Below, one piece after another: positions 23,977 to 31,655 of a stretch of DNA of 64,000 bases. Position 1 is the first letter of the stretch, and the number at the start of each line of letters is the position of its first letter. A model generated the notes under the pieces. That model saw nothing but the letters and a program-made list of their open reading frames with translations, had not been told where the DNA came from and did no database searches. Origin of the DNA: Kitasatospora herbaricolor (lineage in GTDB: Bacteria > Actinomycetota > Actinomycetes > Streptomycetales > Streptomycetaceae). The DNA lies in contig NZ_JAUSVA010000002.1 of assembly GCF_030813695.1 (NCBI RefSeq), positions 4,898,001-4,962,000 of the forward strand. The letters are read 5' to 3'. A program made the translations under genes and the position numbers.

Positions 23977-24723
23977 TCAGGAGGCGGCGCTGTCGCCCTT
24001 GCGGCGCAGGCCGAGGAAGCCGACGCCGGCGCCGATCACGCCGACGACGATGCCGACCACGCCGAGCACCCGGGCGGTGGAGTCGCCGGTGGAGCTGCTC
24101 GTCTTGGCGGCGGAGTCCTGCGAGGCGGTGGCCTCGGCGTGGTGCCCGTCGGCGGCCGGGGAAGCGCCGGCGGCCGCGGGGGCCTTGGTGAGGGTCAGCA
24201 CGGGCGCGGGCTTGGCGGGCTCGGGCTGACCCTCCTTGGCCTCGTCGATCCAGCGGACGACCTCGCCGTTGTCGTAGCTCTGCAGGGCCTTGAAGGTCAG
24301 GCTCTCGGTGTCGGTGGGCAGCGGGCCGAGCGAGACCCGGAACTCCTGGAACTGCCCGGCGGCGATCTTCGTGCCGGGGTCGGCGGTCCAGGTGATCTTC
24401 GAGACGGCCTCGTTGACGTCGCTGCCGTGCACCTTGATCGGCTTGTCGAGCTTGGACTTCTCCAGGGTGGCGGTCCAGCCCGGCAGCGGCAGCGTGCGGA
24501 CCGAGGCCAGCGGGTGGTCCATCGGGAGGCTGACCTCCAGCTTCACCGTGCTCGCGGTGTCGCTCTCGTTCGGCACCCGGAAGTCGACGGCGGTGTACCC
24601 GCCCTGCTGGGCGTTGCCGGGCTGCACGGTGACGTGGGCGAAGGCGGGGCCGGCCAGGGCGACGACGCCGGCGGCGGTGGCGAGGGCGATACCGGCGATA
24701 CGGCGGGCAGGAGTGGAACGCAT
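23977..24723 (-). CDS. YcnI-family (DUF1775) extracytoplasmic copper-binding protein
   Basis: A 248-residue protein with a signal peptide ending GPAFAHVTVQPG. After cleavage the His sits near the new N terminus, where YcnI proteins bind copper. The beta-sandwich domain is followed by an Ala/Pro linker and a C-terminal helix (VLGVVGIVVGVIGAGVGFLGLRRK) that anchors it to the membrane. It starts at the ATG at 24723; residues upstream in frame are Pro-rich and unconserved. It belongs to the copper group, probably as a metallochaperone, and is followed by a terminator ahead of sco. Confidence 0.87.
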   Translation of the reverse strand: MRSTPARRIAGIALATAAGVVALAGPAFAHVTVQPGNAQQGGYTAVDFRVPNESDTASTVKLEVSLPMDHPLASVRTLPLPGWTATLEKSKLDKPIKVHGSDVNEAVSKITWTADPGTKIAAGQFQEFRVSLGPLPTDTESLTFKALQSYDNGEVVRWIDEAKEGQPEPAKPAPVLTLTKAPAAAGASPAADGHHAEATASQDSAAKTSSSTGDSTARVLGVVGIVVGVIGAGVGFLGLRRKGDSAAS

Positions 24724-24816
24724 GGCTGTGGGTCTCCGATCGGAGGAGGGCGGGCCGCGAACGGGCACGGGGGGCTCCCGCACCACGGGCGGACCGCGCC
24801 GTGGGGTTGGCCGGAC

Positions 24817-24842
24817 AGCCGTACCGCTCCATGGGTACGGCT
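24817..24842 (-). terminator. hairpin between the membrane-protein gene and ycnI
   Basis: A 9-bp perfect stem (24817-24825 with 24834-24842) with an 8-base loop. Confidence 0.5.
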
Positions 24843-24882
24843 CCGTGTGCGCACCCGGGCGGCCGTCCTCGCGGCGGGCCCG

Positions 24883-25707
24883 TCAGTGCGCGAAGGCCAC
24901 CGTCGGCGGACCGCGCCTGACCACGCTGTGCCGCAGTGCGGCCGCCACCGGCAGCCGCAGGTTCCCCGTACCGGCGCCGGTCCGGCGCACCGTGCCGCCG
25001 GGCGTGCCGAGCAGGCCGGTCAGCAGCACCGCGACCAGCGCCAGCACCGTCCGCAGCGGGGTCGCCAGCTCCTTCGCGGCGGCGGCGGTGATCCGCAGCA
25101 GCCGCCAGAGCGCCGCCTCGCCGCGCCGCAGCCACCAGCCGGCCACCAGGGCGGCGGCGAGGTGGCCCGCGAACATGCCCGGGGTCAGGCCGAACAGGCC
25201 GTCCTGCCACCAGGGCGCGGCCGCGTACGCCGCCGGGTCGAGACCGGCGTTGCTGATCACCTGCTCCGCCGTGGTGCCGCCGGGCAGGCCGGCGAGGGTG
25301 CCCGGGTGGGCCTCGTTGCAGAGCAGCCGGACGGCGAGCTGCGGCGCCGTCATCGGGCCGGTGCCGCCGTGCGTCATGCCGGCCATCGACGTGGCGTGGG
25401 CGGCGGTGCCGTGGAAGAGGACGTGCAGGCCGAGCTGGCCCGCCCCGAGGGCGCCGGCGATGCCGGCCAGCGAGCGTTCCCGCCCGCCGAGCAGGGCGGC
25501 GAGGGCGAGCACCGCCGCGAAGCCCCCCGCCAGGGCGGGCAGGGCGACGTTCCCACCACCGGACGCGGCGTGCCCGACGGCCGCCGCCAGCGTGCAGACC
25601 AGGGCGAACGGCAGGGCCCGTGCCAACCGCAGATCCCAGGCGGCCGCCCGGACCGGGGCATCCGGTACGGCGGCACCCGGGTGCGCGGTGGCGGGGTGGT
25701 CAGTCAT
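24883..25707 (-). CDS. polytopic membrane protein of the copper locus
   Basis: A 274-residue protein with about five or six hydrophobic segments, including LPFALVCTLAAAVGHAA, LPALAGGFAAVLALAALL, IAGALGAGQLGLHVLFHG and GMFAGHLAAALVAGWWLRRGE. A His/Met-rich loop (GTAAHATSMAGMTHGGTGPM) and His residues in LHVLFH and AGHLAAAL could bind copper. I recognise no named family. Its place upstream of ycnI and the metal-binding residues suggest a role in copper movement. The next gene is divergent, so its promoter lies in 25708-26014. Confidence 0.7.
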   Translation of the reverse strand: MTDHPATAHPGAAVPDAPVRAAAWDLRLARALPFALVCTLAAAVGHAASGGGNVALPALAGGFAAVLALAALLGGRERSLAGIAGALGAGQLGLHVLFHGTAAHATSMAGMTHGGTGPMTAPQLAVRLLCNEAHPGTLAGLPGGTTAEQVISNAGLDPAAYAAAPWWQDGLFGLTPGMFAGHLAAALVAGWWLRRGEAALWRLLRITAAAAKELATPLRTVLALVAVLLTGLLGTPGGTVRRTGAGTGNLRLPVAAALRHSVVRRGPPTVAFAH

Positions 25708-26014
25708 GGCCGGGACATCATCTCACCGAGCCCCCGGCGCCAAGGGGGAGGGTGGGAATTCGGCCTTCCGGCGGCCGGAAATCCGTGGGGTGGCGGCCGG
25801 ATCCCGCCGGTCGGCGGGGCGGTCGGCGCGGAGGGATTGGCTGACGAATAGCCCGTTCGGCCCCGGCGCGCGGGCGCTTCCGTGCGCCGCTCGGCATACA
25901 CCCGGGCCCCCGTCCATCCCCCGAAAGAGTGATGGCTTGCCGTCGGGACGGTTCGCCGCCGGACGGCCAGGAGATAACTGCACCATGTGGAGCCGCAGCC
26001 AGGAGGGACCTCCC
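25708..26014. other. divergent intergenic region
   Basis: About 300 bases between the copper-locus membrane protein and the RsbW-like gene. It contains a TTCCGG-CGG-CCGGAA hairpin near 25763-25780 and AT-richer patches near 25840 and 25970. Promoters for both genes should lie here, but I cannot place them. No gene is seen. Confidence 0.4.
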
Positions 26015-26671
26015 GTGGACATCTGGTGGACTCTGCACCTCAAGCGCGACCCGGCCAGCGTTCCGCTGGCCCGGCGCCTCCTGCTCGGCGCCATGGACAG
26101 CGCCGGGGTGGACCCGCAGGTCTCCTACGACCTCGGCGTCGCCCTCACCGAGGCCTGCGCCAACGCCGTCGAACACGCGGCGGCCGGCTGCCCGGACGAG
26201 AAGTTCCAGGTCACCGCCTCGATCAGCGGCGACCGCCTGCGGATCGAGGTCACCGACTCGGGGCCCGGGCTGCCCGCGGCGCCGCCGCCCGCCCCGCCCC
26301 GGCGGCCCGGCCGGCCGGCCGGCGCCACCACCAGGCCCGCCGTCCGCTGCCGCACCCGCCGGGGCCGTGCCTCGCTGCCGGCCGCGGCCCTGACCGCCCA
26401 CCGCACCCGGCCGGCCGGCGCCCCGGCCCCGTACGACACGCACGTCCTCCCGTCCGGGGCCTTCCCGTCCGGCCGCCCCGCCCCGGTGCTGCGGACGGTC
26501 GACCCGGACACCCTCCCCGACCTCGGGGCGGAGAGCGGCCGCGGGCTCTTCCTCATCCACGCCCTCACCGATCACGTCCAGCTGCGCAACCACCCGCTGC
26601 GCGGTGCGATCGTCAGCTTCGACAAGATCCTCACCTGGCGGGACGGCGCCCGGCTGCGGGTGGCGTCCTGA
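26015..26671 (+). CDS. RsbW-like ATP-binding regulator (HATPase_c_2) with an enlarged lid
   Basis: A 218-residue GHKL-fold protein starting MDIWWTLHLKRDP. The N box is VALTEACANAVEH (Glu46 and Asn50), G1 is DSGPG (81-85) and G2 is SGRGLFLI (174-181). Such proteins are anti-sigma factors or serine kinases that act with anti-sigma antagonists; Streptomyces has many of unknown target. Between G1 and G2 about 85 residues of Pro/Arg-rich sequence are inserted, far longer than the usual lid. The GTG at 26015 has AGGAGGG seven bases upstream; an ATG at 25985 adds ten residues. No partner gene is adjacent. Confidence 0.8.
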   Translation: MDIWWTLHLKRDPASVPLARRLLLGAMDSAGVDPQVSYDLGVALTEACANAVEHAAAGCPDEKFQVTASISGDRLRIEVTDSGPGLPAAPPPAPPRRPGRPAGATTRPAVRCRTRRGRASLPAAALTAHRTRPAGAPAPYDTHVLPSGAFPSGRPAPVLRTVDPDTLPDLGAESGRGLFLIHALTDHVQLRNHPLRGAIVSFDKILTWRDGARLRVAS

Positions 26672-26675
26672 GGCC

Positions 26676-26707
26676 CCGGTGCTCCGGTGCTCCGGTGCTC
26701 CGGTGCC
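26676..26707. repeat. 8-bp tandem repeat (CCGGTGCT)
   Basis: Three perfect copies and one with a changed last base lie right after the stop of the RsbW-like gene. Probably slippage; no role evident. Confidence 0.6.
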
Positions 26708-26777
26708 CCTGCGTCCCGGGCCCCGGTCCCCCTGAGCGCTGTGCGGCCGCCTGCCGGGCGGCCCGTCGCGCGCCGCC

Positions 26778-26783
26778 TACCCT
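26778..26783 (+). promoter_or_regulatory. -10 of the LysR gene (leaderless start)
   Basis: TACCCT ends six bases before the ATG at 26790; no Shine-Dalgarno sequence precedes the ATG, so translation is probably leaderless. Confidence 0.45.
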
Positions 26784-26789
26784 GGGCCG

Positions 26790-27701
26790 ATGACCGACTG
26801 GGACCTCAGGAAACTGCGCGTGCTGCAGGCGCTGGACGAGTGCGGGACGGTCACCGCCGCCGCGGAGCGGCTGCGGATGTCGCCCTCGGCCGTGTCCCAG
26901 CAGCTGTCGGCACTGGCGAAGCAGCTGGGCGCGCCGATGCTGGAGCCGTACGGCCGGCGGGTGCGGCTGACGAGTGCCGCGCGGCTGGTGCTGGGCCACG
27001 CCGAGCGGGTGTTCGGGCAGTTGGAGCGGGCCGAGGCGGAGCTGGCCGGGTACCTGCACGGCGAGGCGGGCGAGGTGCGGGTGGCTGCCTTCGCGACCGC
27101 GATCGGCGGCCTGCTGGTCCCGGCCGTCGCCCGGCTGCGGACGCGGGCCCCGGGCCTTTGCGTCCGGGTGGTGGAGGCCGAGGCCGCCGAGGCGTACGGG
27201 CTGCTCGCGGCGGGGGAGGCCGACCTGGCGCTCTCGCTGGCCGTCCCTTCGCCCGCGGCCGGTGACCCGCGCTTCGTGCGGTACCCGCTGCTCAGCGACC
27301 CGCTGGACGTGGCGCTGCCGCCGGGCCATCCGCTCGCCGGGACGGCGGGGCTGCGGCTGGCCGACCTCGCGGCCGAGCCGTGGATCTACGGGGCGGCCGG
27401 GCCCTGGCGGGACATCACCTTGGGGGCCTGCGCGGACGCCGGCTTCGTGCCGGAGCGGGCGCACACGGCCTCCGACTGGTCGGCGATCCTGGCCATGGTG
27501 GCGGCCGGGATCGGCGTGGCGCTCGTGCCCCGGCTGGCCTCGGCGGGGCGTGGCGGGGCGGCGGTGATCCGCCCGCTGCCCGCCGACCTGCCGGCCCGCC
27601 GGGTGGTCGCCGCCGTGCGGACCGGCACCGACCAGGCCCCGCCGCTTCGGCGGGTGCTGGCGGCGCTGGAGGCGGCGGCCGGCACCGTGAAGCCGGACTG
27701 A
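26790..27701 (+). CDS. LysR-family transcriptional regulator
   Basis: A 303-residue regulator. The N-terminal winged helix (about 1-60) has LRVLQALDECGTVTAAAERLRMSPSAVSQQLSALAKQLGAPML, and the C-terminal part is a two-lobed periplasmic-binding-like effector domain (about 90-295). It binds DNA as a tetramer and responds to a small metabolite. The target is not clear: the RsbW-like gene lies upstream and the allantoicase gene 102 bases downstream on the same strand. Unlike classical LysR genes it has no divergent neighbour. Confidence 0.87.
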   Translation: MTDWDLRKLRVLQALDECGTVTAAAERLRMSPSAVSQQLSALAKQLGAPMLEPYGRRVRLTSAARLVLGHAERVFGQLERAEAELAGYLHGEAGEVRVAAFATAIGGLLVPAVARLRTRAPGLCVRVVEAEAAEAYGLLAAGEADLALSLAVPSPAAGDPRFVRYPLLSDPLDVALPPGHPLAGTAGLRLADLAAEPWIYGAAGPWRDITLGACADAGFVPERAHTASDWSAILAMVAAGIGVALVPRLASAGRGGAAVIRPLPADLPARRVVAAVRTGTDQAPPLRRVLAALEAAAGTVKPD

Positions 27702-27803
27702 ACGTTCCGGTCAGATCTTTGCGATGGACCTGATGGTTCGCCCGGCGCCAGAGTGGAGGGACCGGCCGACCGCACCGTCCGCTCCGTCCGAGAGGTGACC
27801 CGC

Positions 27804-28973
27804 ATGCCCGTCAGCCCCACCGATCCCGTCAGCCCCACCGGTGCCGACAGCACCGCCGGTACCGCCGCCGCGATCGCCGCCGCCACGATCGCGGCCGATG
27901 CCGCCGCCGACGACAGCACCGGCACCGACGCGCTCCCTTACGCCGGGGGCAACCCCTACGCCGACTACCGGCACGGCGAGTTCGCCTTCACCGCGCTGAC
28001 CGACCTGGCCGACCGCCGGCTCGGCGGCGCCGTCCTGGCCGCCAACGACGAACTCTTCGCCGAGCGGGAGAACCTCCTGCGGCCGGAGCCGGCCGAGTTC
28101 CGCCCGCACACCTTCGGCAACAAGGGCCAGATCATGGACGGCTGGGAGACCCGCCGCCGGCGCGGCGCCGGCACCGCCCGCCCGCATCCCACCGCCGAGG
28201 ACCACGACTGGGCGCTGATCAGGCTGGGCGTGCCCGGGGTCGTGCACGGCGTGGTCGTCGACACCGCGCACTTCCGCGGCAACTACCCGCGGCAGATCGC
28301 CGTCGAGGCCACCGAACTGCCCGGCACCCCCGGCCCCGAGGAACTGCTGGCCGCCGACTGGGAGCCGCTGGTGCCCCGCTCGCCGGTGCGCGGCCACGCC
28401 GCCAACGGCTTCGCCGTGGCGAGCCGCCGCCGCGTCACCCATCTGCGCCTCAGCCAGTACCCCGACGGCGGCATCGCCCGGCTGCGGGTGCACGGCGAGG
28501 CCCGGCCCGACCCGGCCTGGCTGGCCGCGCTGGGCACCTTCGACCTGGCGGCCCTGGAGTACGGCGGCGCCGTCGAGGACGCCTCCGACCGGTTCTTCTC
28601 GCCACCCGCCAACATGATCATGCCCGGCCGGTCGCGGTCGATGGGCGACGGCTGGGAGAACCGCCGCCGCCGCGACGAGGGCCACGACTGGGTCCGGCTG
28701 CGGCTCGCCGGCCGCGGCGTGATCCGGGCGGTCGAGATCGACACCGGCTACTACGTCGGCAACGCGGCCGGCTGGGCCGCCCTGCACGGCCGGGACGAGC
28801 ACAGCGCCCCGGACGACTGGTTCGAGCTGGTGCCGCGCACCCGGCTCCAGCCGGACGCCGTCCACCGCCTGCTGCTCCCCGGCGCCCGGCCGGTCACCCA
28901 CGTCCGGCTGGACGTCTTCCCGGACGGCGGGATCGCCCGGCTGCGCCTGCACGGCAGCCTGCTGGGCGACTGA
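27804..28973 (+). CDS. alc: allantoicase
   Basis: A 389-residue enzyme that hydrolyses allantoate to ureidoglycolate and urea in purine breakdown. It shows the two tandem allantoicase repeats: first GNKGQIMDGWETRRRR with DTAHFRGNYP and YPDGGIARLRVHGE, then SRSMGDGWENRRRR with DTGYYVGNAAG and FPDGGIARLRLHGS. Residues 1-45 are an Ala/Thr-rich extension. The ATG at 27804 is placed by GAGAGGTG upstream; more distal starts would add Arg-rich sequence. Other ureide genes (allantoinase, urate oxidase) are not in the window, so the pathway is scattered or elsewhere. Confidence 0.93.
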   Translation: MPVSPTDPVSPTGADSTAGTAAAIAAATIAADAAADDSTGTDALPYAGGNPYADYRHGEFAFTALTDLADRRLGGAVLAANDELFAERENLLRPEPAEFRPHTFGNKGQIMDGWETRRRRGAGTARPHPTAEDHDWALIRLGVPGVVHGVVVDTAHFRGNYPRQIAVEATELPGTPGPEELLAADWEPLVPRSPVRGHAANGFAVASRRRVTHLRLSQYPDGGIARLRVHGEARPDPAWLAALGTFDLAALEYGGAVEDASDRFFSPPANMIMPGRSRSMGDGWENRRRRDEGHDWVRLRLAGRGVIRAVEIDTGYYVGNAAGWAALHGRDEHSAPDDWFELVPRTRLQPDAVHRLLLPGARPVTHVRLDVFPDGGIARLRLHGSLLGD

Positions 28974-29119
28974 GCCCGCCGCCGGCGCCCGTCCCCGCCG
29001 CCCGCGTTCCGGCGCCGCCCGCGTCGCGCCGCCGCCTGTCGCAGGGCCGGCCCGGCCCGCCGGCGGCGGTCGGTCCGGCCCGGGTTGCCGGGCCCGAACG
29101 GCCGCCGGACGATGGGGAC

Positions 29120-29350
29120 ATGTTGCATCAGATGCGTGCCGAGTACGGGTCCGGCGGCCCCTCCGCCGGGGTGAAGATCTGGCACATGGTCCGGGAGGGC
29201 GAGCAGGCGGCGATGTGCGGCCGGGAGATCGACCCCGGGGCGGCGGCCAAGGAGCCGGCGGACTGGGGCAGCACGGCCGAGCTGTGCTGCCACACCTGCG
29301 GGGCGGTCTTCCTGCGCGAGGCGCCCTACCTGCCCGCCGAGCACGAGTAG
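29120..29350 (+). CDS. small conserved Cys-containing protein, zinc-ribbon-like
   Basis: A 76-residue protein not assignable to a named family. It has a Cys in AAMCGREID and a cluster LCCHTCGAVF, spaced as in a small zinc ribbon. VKIWHMVREGE resembles small Streptomyces proteins that pair with regulatory or export genes. The ATG has GACGAT ending six bases upstream, a pattern seen before other leaderless genes in this window. It lies just before an amidase gene on the same strand (28-base gap) and could be co-transcribed. Confidence 0.68.
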   Translation: MLHQMRAEYGSGGPSAGVKIWHMVREGEQAAMCGREIDPGAAAKEPADWGSTAELCCHTCGAVFLREAPYLPAEHE

Positions 29351-29378
29351 CCGGCGGGCGCAGAGGGACGGCGCCGCC

Positions 29379-30692
29379 GTGCAGCCGCCGGCCGCCCCGC
29401 TTTCGCTGGCCCGCGAGGCCGCCGCGCTGCGGGCCGGCCGGCCGCCGCTCGCCGAACACGCCGACCGGCTCTGCGCCCGCATCGAGCGGGTCGACCCGCT
29501 GCTGCACGCCTTCGTCCCCGAGCCGGGGCGCCATCACCGGCTGGCCGGCGAGGCCCGCGCGCTGGCCGCCCGGTACCCCCGGCCGGAGGACCGGCCCGTC
29601 CTGTACGGCGTGGCGGTCGGGGTCAAGGACGTCGTCCGGGTGGACGGCCTGGCCACCCACGCCGGCTCGGCCCTGCCGCCCGGGGTGCTGGGCGGGCGGC
29701 AGGCGGAGCTGGTGGACCGGCTGCGGGCGGCCGGCGCCCTGGTCGCGGGCAAGACCGTGACCGCCGAGTTCGCGATGAACGCGCCCGGCGCCACCCGCAA
29801 CCCGCACCGCCCGGCACACACCCCGGGCGGCTCCAGCAGCGGATCGGCCGCCGCCGTCGCGGCCGGACTGGTGCCGCTGGCGATCGGCACCCAGACCGTC
29901 GGCTCGGTGATCCGCCCGGCGGCCTACTGCGGAGTGGTCGGGTTCCGGCCCACGTTCGGACGGATCCCGTTCGACGGCGTGATCCCGAACGCGCCGAGCC
30001 TGGACACGGCGGGGTTCTTCACCGCCGACGTCGAGGGTGCCGCGCTGGCCGCCGCCGTGCTCTGCGACGGCTGGCGGCCGGACGGCGGCGACGACGCGCC
30101 GTGCGTGCTGGGCGTCCCGGCGGGCCCCTACCTCGACCAGGCGGGCCCGGTCGCCGCCGCGGCCTTCGCGGCCCAGCTGGAGACCCTGGCGGCGGCCGGG
30201 CTGACGCTCCGCCGGGTCGACCTGATCCCCGACTTCGACGAGGTCGCCCGGCATCTGCGGACCGTCAGCCGGTACGAGGCGGCGCAGACGCACATCGACT
30301 GGTTCGCCCGCTTCGGGGGCCTCTACCGGCACGAGACGGCGGCCGCTGTCCGGCACGGCCAGGAGATCGACCCGGACGACTACCTGGCGGCGCTGCGCGC
30401 CCGGGCCCACTTCGCCGCGCGGGTCGCCGAGGTCGCCGCCCGGGAGGGCGTCGGGCTCTGGCTGGCGCCGGCCGCGACCGGGCCGGCGCCGCTCGGGCTG
30501 GACAGCACCGGCGACGCGGTGATGTCGGTGCCGTGGAGCTACGCGGGACTGCCGGCCGTGACGCTGCCGGCCGGCCGGAGCACCGAGGGGCTGCCGCTCG
30601 GGCTGCAGTGCGTGGGGGCGGCCGGCGCCGACGAGCGGCTGCTGGCCCGGGCGGCGATGCTGGAGCGGCTGCTGGCGGCCGCCGCCCGGTAG
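29379..30692 (+). CDS. amidase, amidase-signature family
   Basis: A 437-residue hydrolase with the Ser-cisSer-Lys triad arrangement: Lys in GVAVGVKDVVRVDG, cis-Ser in TPGGSSSGSAAAVAAGLVPLAIG, and nucleophilic Ser in GTQTVGSVIRPAAYCGVVGFRPT. The family normally has GG before the nucleophile (TGGSIR); here TVGSVIRP carries Val, a modest departure. It cleaves an amide bond; substrates range from aliphatic amides to aryl amides and cannot be told. It is not GatA, since gatB and gatC are absent and the length is short. It starts at a GTG at 29379 without a clear Shine-Dalgarno sequence. Confidence 0.87.
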   Translation: MQPPAAPLSLAREAAALRAGRPPLAEHADRLCARIERVDPLLHAFVPEPGRHHRLAGEARALAARYPRPEDRPVLYGVAVGVKDVVRVDGLATHAGSALPPGVLGGRQAELVDRLRAAGALVAGKTVTAEFAMNAPGATRNPHRPAHTPGGSSSGSAAAVAAGLVPLAIGTQTVGSVIRPAAYCGVVGFRPTFGRIPFDGVIPNAPSLDTAGFFTADVEGAALAAAVLCDGWRPDGGDDAPCVLGVPAGPYLDQAGPVAAAAFAAQLETLAAAGLTLRRVDLIPDFDEVARHLRTVSRYEAAQTHIDWFARFGGLYRHETAAAVRHGQEIDPDDYLAALRARAHFAARVAEVAAREGVGLWLAPAATGPAPLGLDSTGDAVMSVPWSYAGLPAVTLPAGRSTEGLPLGLQCVGAAGADERLLARAAMLERLLAAAAR

Positions 30693-30836
30693 CGGGCCGC
30701 CGCCCCCGGGCCGCACCGGCCGACCGGGCCGCCGCCGGGTCACCGGGTTATACGCTGGCCGGACCAAGGCGTAGGGGCGGTTCGCGGGTGCGGACGGCGG
30801 CCGGCGCCGTTCCCGTCGCGACAGGTGAGGTGGGCA

Positions 30837-31475
30837 GTGGCCGGCTCTTCCACGGACGGACGTGTCCTGCGCGGCGAGGAGACCCGCCGGGCGGTCCTGC
30901 GGCGCGCGGTCGAGATCGCCTCGGTGGAGGGCCTCGGCGCGCTGTCGATCGGCCGGCTGGCCACCGACCTGGGGCTGAGCAAGAGCGGGGTCTTCGCCAC
31001 CTTCGGGTCCAAGGAGGAGCTGCAGCTGGCGACCGTCCGGGCGGCCCGGCGGATCTTCTTCGACGCGGTGGTCGAGCCGGCCCGGTCGGCTCCCCCCGGG
31101 CTCGCGCACGTCCGGGCGCTGTGCGCGGGGTGGCTCGCGTACTCCCGCTCCAGGGTCTTCCCCGGCGGGTGCTTCTTCTACGGGGTGGGCGCGGAGTTCG
31201 ACGCCCAGCCGGGGCCGGTCCGCGACCTGCTGGCCGAGGCGGCCCGGGACTGGGACGCGTTCGTCCTCGGGGCGCTGGCGAACGCCCGCGCGGCCGGCGA
31301 GCTGCGCCCGGACGCGGACCTCGAACAGCTGGCGTTCGTCCTGATCGGCGTGATGGAGACGGCCAACTCGCACGGGCTGCTGTACGGCGGGCCGCTGCCG
31401 TACGACCGGGCCGAGAAGGCGGTGCGGAGCCTGCTGCGGGCCGAGGCGACCGATCCGGCGCTGCTGCCCGGCTGA
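30837..31475 (+). CDS. TetR-family transcriptional regulator
   Basis: A 212-residue repressor. The N-terminal helix-turn-helix is RAVEIASVEGLGALSIGRLATDLGLSKSGVFATFGSKEELQLAT, and the C-terminal domain (FDAVVEPARSAPPGL to RAEKAVRSLLR) is of the TetR_C type common in YcdC-like and AcrR-like members. A GTG at 30837 follows GAGGTG. A 15-bp tandem repeat starts one base after the stop, and a 16-base palindrome lies upstream of the next gene (an alpha/beta hydrolase), which is the likely target. Confidence 0.87.
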   Translation: MAGSSTDGRVLRGEETRRAVLRRAVEIASVEGLGALSIGRLATDLGLSKSGVFATFGSKEELQLATVRAARRIFFDAVVEPARSAPPGLAHVRALCAGWLAYSRSRVFPGGCFFYGVGAEFDAQPGPVRDLLAEAARDWDAFVLGALANARAAGELRPDADLEQLAFVLIGVMETANSHGLLYGGPLPYDRAEKAVRSLLRAEATDPALLPG

Positions 31476-31547
31476 GAGCGGTCCGGGCGGGAGCGGTCCG
31501 GGCGGGAGCGGTCCGGGCGGGAGCGGTCCGGGCGGGAGCGGTCCGGG
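31476..31547. repeat. 15-bp minisatellite between TetR and hydrolase genes
   Basis: GAGCGGTCCGGGCGG is repeated four times exactly (31476-31535) and once partly (31536-31547), beginning directly after the TetR stop codon. The units are identical, which indicates recent or active slippage. A frameshift in the TetR gene could translate through it in frame, since 15 is a multiple of three. It ends about 40 bases before the hydrolase operator. Confidence 0.8.
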
Positions 31548-31587
31548 GCTGGGCCCCTTGGCGGCGGCGATGTCCGACCCAAAAACT

Positions 31588-31609
31588 GCACGAACGATCG
31601 TGCTAATAT
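31588..31609 (+). promoter_or_regulatory. operator palindrome and -10 of the alpha/beta hydrolase gene
   Basis: GCACGA and TCGTGC arms (31588-31593 and 31598-31603) with a four-base centre make a perfect TetR-type operator. TAATAT at 31604-31609 is a very good -10 hexamer directly abutting it, so a bound repressor would block RNA polymerase. The neighbouring TetR gene is the natural candidate. Confidence 0.6.
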
Positions 31610-31655
31610 CTCCACACAGTTCGGCCCCCTCAGCCAACCCCGACAGGGAGAACAG

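Noticed and set aside
31476..31547. A CRISPR array
   Set aside because: The 15-bp units are directly contiguous with no spacers, and no cas gene is in the window.
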